Below are positions 42,858 to 54,469 of a stretch of DNA of 64,000 nt, piece by piece. A model generated the notes under the pieces. The model was given only the letters and a program-made list of their open reading frames with translations. It ran no database searches and had not been told where the DNA came from. A program made the translations under genes and the position numbers. The number at the start of each line of letters is the position of its first letter. Position 1 is the first letter of the stretch. The stretch comes from Gnetum montanum (lineage: Eukaryota; Streptophyta; Gnetopsida; Gnetales; Gnetaceae), in NCBI GenBank assembly GCA_015680685.1, contig MNCI01011140.1:1-64000 (forward strand). The letters are read 5' to 3'.

Positions 42858-42927
42858 TTACGTGGAAATACGTTGAAATTTGTTAAAAAGGTTCAATTTA
42901 CGTGGAAATTTGTTAAAAAGGTTCAAT
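42858..42927. repeat. Short tandem duplication
   Basis: The unit ending AAATTTGTTAAAAAGGTTCAA and starting TTACGTGGAAAT is present twice side by side; the first copy has about 10 extra bases. Confidence 0.8.
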
Positions 42928-42994
42928 GCTCATCCCACTAGTGGCATCCTTGAAGGGTTGTAGATGACTAAAAGTGTAACGTCTTTTGAGTGAT

Positions 42995-43060
42995 TGTGCC
43001 CAGGCTTGAATCCAGGTCTTAAGACTTGAGAAACAAGTACCTTACCATCCCCAAGGAAGG
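42995..43060 (-). mobile_element. Possible second tRNA-like SINE head
   Basis: The minus strand reads GGGGATGGTAAGGTACTTG, then a gap and GGATTCAAGCC (43003-43013), resembling A- and B-boxes with a longer separation. It is not the same family as the other two. No body or tail could be fixed. Confidence 0.35.
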
Positions 43061-43860
43061 TAGTGATCAATAACTGTATAACTTAGTTTTACCCATTGGA
43101 ATTGGAATTGGAATTGAATCCCTAACTTGGAATTTACAAATCAAGTGTCCTAAAAATACATAAGCCCTTACTAATACAGAGACCAAACATTTTGACATCT
43201 TATATTTGGAGGAATTCTTCTTTCTCATATGAATTATAAGATATAGATTGTACTCGTAAGGTAGCAATGTTTCATGACCTGCTAACAAAACGCTCATTTT
43301 GATGAACACATTGCTCCATGAGAGGGTGGTGGTATCATAAAATGAATTTGGCAATTGGCAGCTCTCTTCTCTTGTTTAACGAACTACTAGGCTAGTCAAA
43401 TAGGTTCAAAGAAACTCATTCAATATCTTCATAATTTATGTCACATTTCTAGTTGCTCCCCAAGTTTGCGAGCTGTTTTAAATATGATTTCCAACCACGA
43501 ACCTATTAGTTAGTAGGCCCCTGGTATGGATGAAATCACGCAGTTTACGGTCTTCCTGGCTTGAGCCATTTGGTATCTGCGACGAGCTTCGACAAGTCAA
43601 TGGCAATGATCGGACCCTCACGTTTGCGACCCTCCCACGTAACCGGTAAGGTCGTGCAATGCAAATTTCCTTCTTCTACCTTTCATGGGCGAGAAATTTC
43701 AAAAATGTTCACAAACGTCTGTATCATCACGCCAAAACTCTGCTAAGCGGTGACTGCTCGTGTACTTATCAGATGAGGCAAAATGAGGAAAGCGCAACTC
43801 ATGTGAGCCAGGTTTGGCGAATCAACTGAATATCCTCCGAACTTTCACCATCGAATCCCG

Positions 43861-43938
43861 GGATTCTCAAGCATGTGCAGCGACTATCATGTTCTTTAAG
43901 GATTCTCAAGCACGTGCAGCGACTATCATGTTCTTTAA
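43861..43938. repeat. 39-bp tandem duplication
   Basis: GGATTCTCAAGCATGTGCAG and GGATTCTCAAGCACGTGCAG start two adjacent 39-bp units differing at one base. Confidence 0.92.
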
Positions 43939-44955
43939 GGTTAGCTGTCTCTATCTTGGTTCAACAGATTTTCTGAGCTCTAACCAGGGCAGCTCACGGA
44001 CTCCTAATTTCCGTAGACGCAATCATGACATTGTGGAGGCGCGAACGGCATGGACTCCTGCTAATTGGTAAGTGATGTCTATTGGACGGCTTAAAACATG
44101 CAGCGTCATTTTTGTGTCAAGGACGGGAAAAAAAGACAGGTCCTAAAACCAGGGGCCTTCAGCTGCTAGCAAAGATAAGAGAGAGAGAGACACAAGGAAG
44201 GTGGACCTTCACATGCATTTTGTTGCCCGTGAACCGGGTTTGAATACTTCGCTTCCCAATTCAACTAAATTTGTCTAATTAAAAAGCTGCAGTTGAATAT
44301 CAATCTTTAATTAAAATTAATTATAAAATTTGAAGCTTGGATATAGAGATTCCGGAAATGTAGCCGTGAAAATATAAAAGTTTCTTTGCAGTCTATGGAT
44401 ATTTAGTAAATGGAAATTAGGTTTGGTCATCTATGACATATATTGCATTTACAACCTGTCATGTGTTTGTTAAAAATTACATTACATCAACTTTGGATCC
44501 GTAAATCCTTTAAAAAAATGACCAACTGTAGCTTTAAATCCAGCGCATAAATTTATGACTTCCAATGACTGGCAGTGGCAGGTAAAATAATCTGGCCGTT
44601 CAAAATTCTTTTCATTATGTTCTCGTAAAATTTTTCTTGAAAAGAGTGTCGATGCTCAAGCGCTGAGCACGGTGGTGTTGTTCCAGGAATTTCGTGGAAT
44701 ATCTCAAATCGCTCTACCATAAAAACGGTTTGTTTCCAAAGAATTAAATAATGAAATGTTAGCTTAACAGTAGTTATGATTTAAAAATTTAATAAAAGTA
44801 TTATTGAGTTTCATAATCGTCCAAAGCGGCTTAACATGAATCAGTTAGGTTGGTCTTTCCAAGAGAAAAAGAAAAGACATTTCTTTCCTCATGCTTAACA
44901 AGAACCAGAAAGGTAAGCAACCGAGGAAATTGTACAGAAATTGGACCGAAATTTA

Positions 44956-45070
44956 GAGCAGTTTCTGTTTAATAAAAATGGGATTACAGCCGATGTTAAT
45001 AAAGCCAAAGATTAATTTAGAGTTTCTGTTTAATAAAAATGGAATTACAGCAGAGATTAATAAAAGTCAA
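44956..45070. repeat. About 62-bp duplication upstream of the CHX gene
   Basis: The segment AGTTTCTGTTTAATAAAAAT with following GGxATTACAGC...TTAATAAA occurs at about 44958 and 45021. Confidence 0.85.
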
Positions 45071-45105
45071 AGCTTTTCTACTTGTGGTCTTTTATTTCAA
45101 CCTCC

Positions 45106-45480
45106 GATACTCCACAAATTTTACTACCAAGAAAACATATCGAAAATCATTCACGGATAAACGTTCTAAGCAAAATTGGCAGCAGAGTTTGACCGCCAGA
45201 GGTTCCGGATCCGTGACAGTGCACGTCTCTGGGTACGCCTGTTTGCTATCATGTCACGGACAACTGCAAAACCGCAAAGCGAGGAGCGTCTATAAAACCC
45301 GATACTCACAAATTTTAGCAGGAAGCCAAGAAAACATATTGAAAATCGTTCACGGATAAAGCGCAAGAATTTGCCCGCCAGAGGCGGTGGATCTGTGACA
45401 GTCCACGTCTCTGGGTACTGCTGTTTCCGTCATGTCACAGACAACCGCAAAACCGCAAAGCGAGGAGCGTCTATAAAACG
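45106..45480 (+). promoter_or_regulatory. Duplicated core promoter of the CHX gene, two TATA boxes
   Basis: A unit of about 190 bp is tandemly repeated (about 45106-45298 and 45299-45480). Shared landmarks are AAGAAAACATAT, TTCACGGATAAA, GTGACAGTxCACGTCTCTGG, CATGTCAC, CCGCAAAGCGAGGAGCGTC and TATAAAA. The TATA boxes stand at 45291-45297 and 45472-45478, 181 bp apart. CACGTCTCTGG includes an ACGT core and CATGTCAC is also repeated. The second TATA lies 341 bp before the start codon. Which one is used cannot be told from sequence. Confidence 0.6.
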
Positions 45481-45812
45481 GCAATTGTGCCACCATTAAA
45501 AGGAACCTAGGAACCCAACAGCAAACGGATTCCACATCTCACAAATTTCTGAATGTCTCGAATAGAGGGGACGCAGCCATGGCATTCACATGGTTAACAA
45601 ACCATGTTATTTCTCCGCCGGATTTGCTCTCATGTTCCCTTATTTGATCTCACTGCAATTTCCTTTGTGAAAGAAAGAACATTGTGCAAACTCTTTCAGA
45701 AGGTTCATGTTGATGGTGGATTTTTGTTAGAAAAGTGACAGGAATTCTGCACTTCTTTGGCAGGAAAAGGTTCTTTTTTTGGTTTTCTCTGTGCATCATT
45801 TCTGAAGCAGCA

Positions 45813-46001
45813 ATGGCAAATGCTACGAGCTGTGCCCCGGTGATGAAAGCAACGTCAAATGGGGTGTTTCAGAAGGATAATCCTCTGCACTTTGCGTTTT
45901 CGCTGTTGGTGATCCAGATTTGCGTCGTGATTGTGGTTACCAGGTCGCTGGCCTTCATTTTTCGGCCCATCCGCCAGCCCCGTGTCATCGCTGAAATCAT
46001 C
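45813..46001 (+). CDS. CHX antiporter, exon 1 (residues 1-63)
   Basis: ATG 45813 opens [20 protein letters not shown] and the first hydrophobic segment, ending RVIAEII at donor ATC|GTAAGC. Upstream in-frame codons lack ATG; a 7-codon uORF (45707-45730) precedes it in the leader. Confidence 0.93.
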
Positions 46002-49000
46002 GTAAGCCTCCATTTGTTATTTTATTCATTCTGTCTCTGACCGAAACTCTGTTCTGTTTTAACTCCTGATCGCATTTTACGGCGTGTTTAGAGTGGAATT
46101 TGTTACTAGAACTGAGCATTTTGCTATATTTCGGTTGCAATTTGCATCAGTAGATAGAATGATTGCTTTTCTCGGTATAATTCAGTAATCCTCGCGGTTT
46201 GGTAGAAAATTGCTGCATGAAACGCAGAATGTTTTAGGAGCCATTATTTAAAACATGAGACAAGGTGAAGTCTTCGGTTTGAATCGTCCTTCTGCTGTCA
46301 CCGTCTTTTTCCTTCTTTACCTCGAACATTTGTCGATTTTACTTACGCCTTTTTCTTGACGAATCTTATATTAAAATTCATGGTGTTTGATTGTTTTATA
46401 ACTATTATGCTTTTGCTTTGCATGGACCATTGTTCTACTGAACGCTTAACTAGATTAAGTAACACCAATGCAGTTGATTTTCCATAAACAGAAACACTCT
46501 TACCTTGCGCTTCAAGCTGTGTTCTCAGAAAAATGTCCAAAGACAGCACAGGAATGGCCCCAGGAGCAGATTCTTAATGGGCTTTTAATGTGATTTTAGA
46601 TTTCCCTTGAATTTCAGAAGCCGCTTCAGAGATTTAGTGTGTTTTTAATGCAGTCCTATATTCGAGGACGCTGTTCCTTCACGCTGCTGCAGGTTGTTAT
46701 CTCTTTTTTAATTTTGGATATTTTTTCCTGCGACGACCTGAGAGCCGATCACCTGTAACACCGATTTCTGGGTGCCAAACTCTGGAGATTGCTCGTGTCT
46801 ATTACAGCTATCGATCGTTTTCAATTTTCAAGATGCATAGTTTTGCTGAATGGCGGTCCTTCTGCGAAATCACAGGCTCGCAGCCGGGCTGTTCGATTCA
46901 GTCAAACCGGCAATGCCTTGTAGAAAAGCTTGGAAAAGTTGTTTCATGTATCTCTCGGTTTTCACCGAGAATGGTTGGAATCATTGCTCATCGCAATCGA
47001 CATTTCGTTTTTTTTGCCAATGAGGTCAACAGATTTGACGGCAAGGATGGTGCAGAACTGGCATCACGTTGTCATGCAAACCGCGTCAGAATTTGTCGAC
47101 ATCTGGGCAAAACATTGAATGACGTTCTTCCGTGAACTCGTCTTTGACACATGTCCTACGTACATGGCAGTGGAGTGCGTTTTGTGCTGTAATCGCGGGA
47201 AACTACTAAAATACATGCCGAAAAACATGGAATTTTTTTTAGGTTTGGGTTTCACACAACAACAGGAAATGCAGCTTTGCAGCATGAGTTAAATTTTAAT
47301 ACAAATCGAAGCCATTTGTCATTAGCTGCCATCCATCTTTGACTCTCTGAGGTCTCCAACTGGGAAATCCAAGTTTCAATGGTTTTTCATTGACATTTAC
47401 AATTCATAAAAAACAAGAGCCCAATATAAAATACCGTGAGAAGTAGTGTGAAGTACTGGTACCAAAAAAAGCTGGCCAAATTAACATCAATTTTCTTATT
47501 CTGTTGCATTTTTATGTAATTTCTGTAACTCTCGTGCACACACAGAATACAGAGTTTGGCTACTGCGCACATAACACACAGTTTTGCTACTGCGCCCTTT
47601 GAAATTTTTGATGTGCCATTTTAAACCGTACAATGCACGCATTCTACCTTCATCTGCATACGCCAGGGTCGTTTGAAACGTCACGGGATGATTTCTACCG
47701 TCTGCCTTTACAAAACGCCCCTTTCATGATAACCCAATCATCCGTCTGCCTTTACAAAACGCCCCTTTCATGATAACCCATTTTGTCAAATTTGGTTGGC
47801 GGCTTTCCTGACCAAGCTATGTTGCCTTTTGACTGCCCATCAACTTTGAATGTTTCTGCCTTTGCATTAATATCTTTTAGTTTCTGTAACATGAATTTCC
47901 TTGTACCGTCACCGCCACGTGTTCTTTTCTGAAGATGCTTCAGGGATGCCTTAAGGCATTGCCCTTTCTGCAGATGCTTCAGGGATGCTTAAAGTCATTG
48001 ACCAGAAGCAGTCATGGTTTTGAGTCGATAACAAGCTCTAATTATTGTGGCATGCCTTTCGTTAAGGTTCTAGCATACCCTGCAGATAGCGAGGACGCCT
48101 CCCATTCCTACAAATGCGGAGGAGGCCCTTTGAAGTCGGGAACTGCCCTTACGAAGTGTAGTTTTAGCTTTGATAAATTCGGTGTTAGAAAGATTTACAG
48201 CAGAGTATCTCATCTATATTGATTTTATAACTATTAATTCTCAATCTTTAATTTCTGGGGCGGCACCGTGGAGTGTATGGAATCTTCCTGGGCTTGGAAA
48301 CTTGGCTCTTGAAAGGAAATTTTTTTCATAGGTTTAGGTAATATTATTTTAAACGTGAAATTCAGGATCATATTCGACTTGGGACCTCTGTCTGTGTGCA
48401 GTTGGAACAATGTATAAATCCTATCCATTTCTGCAATTTCATGACTCAATAACCAAACCAATTTCCTTCAATGCCATGACCTTGTTAACACATGTCAATT
48501 TTGCAGGGGGGAGTACTTCTGGGGCCATCAGCCCTTGGAAGGAGCAAGGCCTTCCAGCAACACATCTTTCCACAGAGGGCCAACCCAGTACTGGAATCAG
48601 TAGCAAACATGGGCTTGCTCTACTTTCTGTTCATGGTAGGGCTGGAGCTGGACTTAAATTCTCTTAAACGCACAGGAAATAAGGCGCTCTCAATCGCCGC
48701 AGCCGGCATTTCTTTGCCTTTTGCAGCCGGCATAGGACTGGCATTTGTACTGAGAGCCACCATATCGGGGAACGTAGGCCTGAGAGAGTTCATAGTGTTC
48801 ATGGGCGTGTCAATGTCCATTACAGCTTTTCCAGTGCTGGCCAGAATTCTTGCAGAACTCAAACTTCTCACCACAGATGTGGGCCAGATTGCCATGGCCG
48901 CAGCTGCAGTTAACGATATTGTGGCCTGGATTTTGCTGGCTCTTGCCATAGCATTGACAGGAAACACAAGTCCTGTGGTTTCTGTCTATATCATGTTATG

Positions 49001-51536
49001 TGGGCTTGGCTTTGTTCTATTCATGATAATCTGTGTTAAGCCCCTGATGGCCTGGATAGGGCGGCGCTGCGAGGAGGGTGAGCAGGTCAGAAATTTCAAT
49101 TTGACTAACACATAGCTATAATATATTATAATTTGGATTAGCTTTTCCTGGCATGGTTTATACATGGGTATTTACGGTTCTGGTGTGAATTTTGCAAAAT
49201 TTCGTTTGAAATAATGAGGATGGGAGAGTTTTCTAATGCAGGTCAGTGAAATTTATGTGTGCATCACTCTCACGGCTGTTCTAGCTTGCGGGCTTATCAC
49301 TGATATTATTGGAATTCATGGCATATTTGGGGCTTTCGTTCTGGGTATAACGATTCCAAAAGATGGGCCCTTTGCAGGTATGTATTTTGTCTTTTATCCT
49401 TAATATATATATTTAGTAAATTTCTTAGTGAATGCATCCCATTCAACAAGCAAACTTCGAGTCACTGATTTATATCAAGTTCGATGCACCAATCTGAAAA
49501 TTGTAATTGCTATTTTGCATTTACTGCAATCTACTGGATCTCATTTTCAATTTCCCGTATTTCAGAAGGGAATTAAGTCCTGGTTTTTGGAATTTCTTGC
49601 TTCGTTTCTTACTCTTTCTGGTAACTGAAAAAAAGAAAAGAAAAGAAAACTTATGAAACGAAATGTTTTAGTCTATTTGGTAAGTAAAACAGATGCATCA
49701 TTTTATACCAGCATTGATTCATGAATTACTTCTCCAGGGATGTTGATTGAGAAGATTGAGGATTTCGTTTCTTGTCTTCTTCTGCCTCTGTATTTTGCTT
49801 CGAGTGGGCTGAAGACTAATGTGACTACTATTAAAGGGGCTACTTCTTGGGGCCTTCTTGTGCTGGTTGTGACTTGTGCTTGTTTTGGGAAGATTTTTGG
49901 GACCCTCTTGGTGGCGATGCTGTTTGCAGTGCCCTTTAGAGAGGGGCTGACCTTAGGGTTTTTGATGAATACAAAGGGGCTTGTCGAACTTATTGTTCTC
50001 AACATCGGCAAAGATCGGGGGGTATGTATCACTATTATAGTTTTGAAAATAAACTCTCAAACTGGGGTAGAATCAGGATGTTAACCGTCTGAAATTTTTG
50101 TTTTACAAAATTTTCTTGCATGGACTAATTCGCATTTTCGGTTCCTAGGGTTAGTTTGTTTAAAGATTTGATTCTTCAAATTTTCTCAAAAGTTGCAACA
50201 TCACTAACACCGATGCATCATGTTTTTTCTTTCTCTGCAGGTCCTAAATGACGAGGTGTTCGCAATCCTAGTCCTGATGGCCCTAATAACCACATTCATT
50301 ACAACTCCAGTAGTAATGGCAATCTACAAACCCGCGCGGCGGCAGGCACCTTACAAGCAGCGAAAGATGCAGAGCGACAAAGCAGACGAGGAGCTCAGAA
50401 TCGTGGCATGCATTCACGGAACGCGCAACATCCCCGCCATGATCAACCTCATCGAAGGTTCCAGAGGCAGCAACAGGAAAAGAGGCCTGCGCCTGTACAT
50501 CATGCATCTGGTAGAGCTTTCAGAAAGATCATCGGCCATAATGATGGTTCACAAGGCCAGGAGAAACGGCCTCCCCTTCTTTAATCGAAACAGGGCGCAA
50601 CAGGATCGAATCGTGGTAGCCTTTCAAGCCTACGCCCAGCTTAGCAAGGTGGCGGTTCGGCCTATGACGGGCATCTCAGCCATGCAGACCATGCACGAGG
50701 ACGTGTGCAACATCGCACACCAAAAACGTGCGGCCATCATCATCCTGCCCTTCCACAAGCACGTCAGGGTTGACGGCGTCCTCGAGTCCGCCAACCCGGG
50801 AATGCGCCACGTGTCCATGGGCATCCTCAAGCATGCGCCCTGCTCCGTTGCGTTGCTCGTCGATCGTGGCCTCGGTGGACACGCCCAGCTGGCGCCCTCC
50901 AACGTGGACGGCCGCGTGGCAGTGCTCTTCTTTGGTGGGCCCGACGACCGCGAGGCCCTGGCGTTCGGCCAACGAATGGCGGAGCACCCGGGGATCCGCC
51001 TCACGGTTTTCAGGTTTACACCTGGCAAGAACTTTGCACACGTGTCCATCAGGCTGCACCCGGATGAGTCGGACGATGGACACGTGGCAAACACGTATAA
51101 ATACCCGGCTGTGACGGCTGCCACGAAGGACAAGCAGGAGGAGCTTGATGAGTCTGCATTACAAAAGCTGAAGGTGAGAGCAGAAGCAGAAGCAGAAGCA
51201 GGAGCACAGGTCTCTTCATCTTCATCTTCATCTTCATCCATATGTTACGTGGAAAGGGAGGTTGATAATGCAGTAGATGCAGTGAGGGAGGTTGCAAAGG
51301 GTGGTAAGTTTCATTTGTTTTTGGTGGGTCGAGGTCGATTTCCTAGCAGCAACGTTTTGTTGGCAGATGTTGCTGATGGAACAGGAGGAGACAATCCGGA
51401 GTTGGGACCTGTTGGTGACATGCTTGCAGCATCGGATCCATTCATCAAGGCTTCCGTGCTCGTAATTCAACAGCATGATGCCAACGCTGTCAATGCAAAT
51501 GAAGTGCCCCATACCAAGAGCGTTCATAAACCATAA
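45813..51536 (+). CDS. CHX-family monovalent cation/H+ antiporter (5 exons, 827 aa)
   Basis: Joined exons: 45813-46001, 48507-49085, 49242-49377, 49738-50021, 50241-51536, all GT-AG. Length and layout match plant CHX proteins: a Na_H_Exchanger membrane domain (about residues 30-430, some 10-12 hydrophobic segments) and a long hydrophilic C-terminal tail with USP-like folds. The transport pair ND of the CPA2 group is N199-D200 ([10 protein letters not shown]). Other hallmarks are [75 protein letters not shown] and [10 protein letters not shown]. The N-terminus ([11 protein letters not shown] type) and GRSKAF favour the CHX17/18/19 branch over CHX20. Family role: K+/H+ exchange in endomembranes or plasma membrane. 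Exon 5 has a TCATCT-type run encoding serines and a GCAGAA run. Confidence 0.95.
47701..47780. repeat. 44-bp tandem duplication in CHX intron 1
   Basis: TCTGCCTTTACAAAACGCCC and the following 16 bases are repeated exactly at 47745, a 44-bp period. Confidence 0.93.
47926..48003. repeat. 39-bp tandem duplication in CHX intron 1
   Basis: AGATGCTTCAGGGATGC at 47933 recurs at 47972, with similar flanks (TTCTG before, CATTG after). Confidence 0.85.
48507..49085 (+). CDS. CHX antiporter, exon 2 (residues 64-256)
   Basis: The acceptor is TTTTGCAG. It encodes most of the ion-translocation core: [31 protein letters not shown] and [20 protein letters not shown]. The donor is CAG|GTCAGA. Confidence 0.95.
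49242..49377 (+). CDS. CHX antiporter, exon 3 (residues 257-301)
   Basis: The acceptor is AATGCAG and the donor GCAG|GTATGT (phase 1). It encodes [18 protein letters not shown] and [19 protein letters not shown]. Confidence 0.94.
49738..50021 (+). CDS. CHX antiporter, exon 4 (residues 302-396)
   Basis: The acceptor is CTCCAG. It encodes [31 protein letters not shown]-like SGLKTNV, and [20 protein letters not shown]. The donor is GGG|GTATGT. Confidence 0.94.
50241..51536 (+). CDS. CHX antiporter, exon 5 (residues 397-827, stop)
   Basis: The acceptor is CTCTGCAG. It encodes the last membrane segment ([16 protein letters not shown]) and the whole cytosolic tail, with [20 protein letters not shown] and [12 protein letters not shown]. 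Its middle (about 50.6-51.1 kb) is strikingly G+C-rich compared with exons 2-4. Confidence 0.95.
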   Translation, partial: VLNDEVFAILVLMALITTFITTPVVMAIYKPARRQAPYKQRKMQSDKADEELRIVACIHGTRNIPAMINLIEGSRGSNRKRGLRLYIMHLVELSERSSAIMMVHKARRNGLPFFNRNRAQQDRIVVAFQAYAQLSKVAVRPMTGISAMQTMHEDVCNIAHQKRAAIIILPFHKHVRVDGVLESANPGMRHVSMGILKHAPCSVALLVDRGLGGHAQLAPSNVDGRVAVLFFGGPDDREALAFGQRMAEHPGIRLTVFRFTPGKNFAHVSIRLHPDESDDGHVANTYKYPAVTAATKDKQEELDESALQKLKVRAEAEAEAGAQVSSSSSSSSSICYVEREVDNAVDAVREVAKGGKFHLFLVGRGRFPSSNVLLADVADGTGGDNPELGPVGDMLAASDPFIKASVLVIQQHDANAVNANEVPHTKSVHKP

Positions 51537-54411
51537 CCATCTTCATCATCTTCTTCTTCCGCTTCCGCTCCCACTCCCACTCCCTCGAACACAGAATGAG
51601 GAGGACCAGGACTAGGACCATAAACCATCACCACCATCCATCAATCATGTTTAATATGCCCGGTGTAAGGCACACATTTATTTATATATATATAGCTTAG
51701 GTAATGCTCTTCCGATCAATGGCTTTTCTTTTCTTTTTCTTTCTTTAATTATTACTGAGCGTAAACTTTCACTTTTCGTCAAAAAAATTAGTTAGAATGA
51801 TTTTAAAATGTCATCAGTGTGGTTCATAAGGATTAATTATTATTAATCCTTATTCTTTAAATATTTAGGGAAATTATTGAGAGCATTATTCACACTGAAT
51901 TATTGGAGGTGACATGATCGAGCCAGCCTCTCCTCTCTACTTTTATTTTATATAAATCTAGTGTGGGTTGCGGGCATCCATTAGCCAACCGTTCTCCACT
52001 TCTCTTGTGCTTCCGGCATTAAGTCCCTAGCTCTTCTTGAGGACCAGGTTCTCTTTTTTTGGTTTTGTTTCAGTCTGTTGCGGAAAAATCTGTTATTTAT
52101 TTATTTTTCATTTTAGCAAAGAATATGTACTCTGTTTATTTGAATCTTTGCTTCAAGTTTTGTCAAAAAAATTTTGGATGCTTGTTCTTTTTCGTTATCT
52201 GGTTTGCTTCATTCCATAAATTTTACGGCACAAGTCCCAATGGAATTTCATTATCTTTTCTTTTTCGAAATTAGGATTTGGTAATTATTTTATTTGTTTT
52301 GTTTATACCCTTCTCACTCATTTATCTTTAGCAATCAGCACTCAGCAAGGTTGATTGATGCTAATGCTTAAGTTATAAAGTTTAGATTGAGTTCTTTCTT
52401 TTATCTTCACCAATCAATTCACAAGGTTGTCTTCTAATTTCTTATCTTTAATATAGCTCTATATTGTTATTATTGTGGTAGACTTTCTTTTACATAATTT
52501 GCATTATGATTTACAAAGAAATATGATTAAGGAAATTTCAATTGATGAACAAGCTATGCAATTGTTTAACATGCACTTTGTGGATGATTCTTTTTACGAC
52601 AGTTCTCTTTAACATTAGTATTCTATTAGTTAGAGCTGGCAATATTGATGAGTGGGTTACTCTTAAGCCTTGAAAAATCTTAAATAAAAATTGTCTTAAA
52701 AATCTTAAATAAAGATGTTGTCTTTAAAATTTTAGAAATACCTTTTTCTTTTGAGCTGAATATGAATATTTCGTGGAATTATGTGGTTGAAAAAATTGAA
52801 TAGAAATTTGATAAATAGAAAGCAAAAAAGCTCATCCTTGCTTGAAAAGTTTTAGTTATTAAGCAGATATTTTAATCTCATATTTATTACTCTAATTGCT
52901 TGATATGTGGATGTTCCTTTTAAAAAGTAAACTTATACAAGGAAAACTTAAAAATGATAACAATTAGTCTTTTAATAACTTTCTTCACTATCTCCTTTTT
53001 CCTCAGGCTATTTCCATTCCTAGTTTTTCAATTCTTAACCAAATTTGAAAGACATGGTGCAAACTTAGTAAATATTGAAATTACAGTTATATTATAGTTT
53101 TAGAAAGTATGCTTATGCAAATTAGCCAATGGTGCCTTCCTTTTAATGAAGGAATTTGAGCTACTAATTTATTTAGATTGTATACCACTTGAGCAAATTT
53201 GGTATAATTGTAGTTTCCTATCTATATATGCATGATGGATTATATGGGAGTAGGCTTCTAGCCTTTATGGGTTGAATAGAAGGCTAAAAAAAAAGTTTTT
53301 GAAAATTTAAATCGACATTGAGAATTTATTTAAAATTGACAATAATTTGCATCAAACTTCTTAAAACATTTTTTAGAAAGATAATAGATTTGTTTTTCTT
53401 TTTTAACTTCAAAGTTGCTTACAAGCTTATTACAAAGAATGTTTTTATTTATAATAAATTCAATAAGGCTTGGAAAAAGCAATTTTCACTACACTTTTGG
53501 ATAAGGAAAATGGAAGATATTTAGAAAGTATCTATTTTCAAAAATTTGTATTTTTTATTGTCTTATTTATCAAGTTCTTTCTATTAACACTTGTGTTCAA
53601 CATATGGGAATTATTTCTCCTCAATGTCTTCTTAGTAAAAGTGAAGAATGATTTTCTCATGTTTTTTTAGTGTCTTAGTTGCATAGCATCCTTGAAAATG
53701 GACATCTAGAATTTGTAACTTTCAACCAAGCATCAATGATATCATTCTTGGTGATTAACTTGCTTTATCAACTTCTTTTCTTTGCATTTGAAAGTGTCTT
53801 TGACTATTTATTCTTTATTCTAATTAGAAGCTTCAATGTGCTGTTAAGTTCCAATAGTAAGAGCAAAACTAAAAATATTTCTTTAGGAGTTAAATGTCAG
53901 ATTCTCAAAGATGTCTCTTTTCAATTATAACTTCTAGTAAAAAAGCTTTCAGTGAAAGGTTAACAATTAATTTGTTTTCTATAGTATCTTTCTTTTTATT
54001 TTGGAGGCTTAAAGATGGGAAGCTTTTAGCTTTTGTCATTATTTATTCATTTTTTTATGATTAAAGCCTTTTTTTTTTGTCTTTATGGAGATTTTTTGCA
54101 CCTTTTATTAAGAAGCCAAACCCCATGAGGGTACTTCTTAATGAGGGCAAGGCATGATCCTTTTCTTACCTTAGAGAAGAGGTTTTTCAGGATTGGTTGC
54201 AATGATGAAAACCTAAAAAGTCAATCCTAATGCTATTGGGCTTTTTCTTTTGACTCTCTCTTTGTTGATCTAAGGTATTTTGAAATTTTTTTTTAAAATA
54301 TTAGTATTCATTTTTTAGGATCTAACAACACCTCCCTCTTCCCCACCCCCTAGACCTTGTTGCAAAAGAAAAAAGTTGTTTCATATATTTTAATTTCATA
54401 TTCATCAATAG
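51537..54411. other. CHX 3' UTR, then AT-rich stretch without recognisable gene
   Basis: The first 150 bp or so, with CT-rich and CCATCA repeats and a TATATATATA run at about 51.69 kb, are likely 3' UTR. The rest is very AT-rich. Frames around 53.3-53.93 kb are hydrophobic, poly-T driven and lack known motifs; decayed retrotransposon sequence is possible. The right part probably includes the 5' LTR of the copia element that follows. Confidence 0.5.
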
Positions 54412-54469
54412 TGGTATTAGAAATTCTTATTTGTTTTTATTATAGAGAGATTACAAACTACTAACAAAT

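Larger units (their letters stand above)
46002..48506 (+). other. CHX intron 1 (2.5 kb), no nested gene recognised
   Basis: Holds two small tandem duplications (47701-47780; about 47926-48003). A 100-codon frame at 46833-47135 has no motif. Confidence 0.6.

Noticed and set aside
46833-47135. 100-codon ATG frame in CHX intron 1
   Set aside because: No recognisable motif or splice context, and it overlaps other open frames; best explained by chance in a less AT-rich intron part.
50630-51241. 203-codon antisense frame opposite CHX exon 5
   Set aside because: It is a shadow of the G+C-rich coding strand; its Ser/Cys/Arg-rich sequence has no domain.
53318-53930. Hydrophobic plus-strand frames as membrane-protein genes
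   Set aside because: Their composition reflects T-rich DNA; no conserved motif or splice context was seen.
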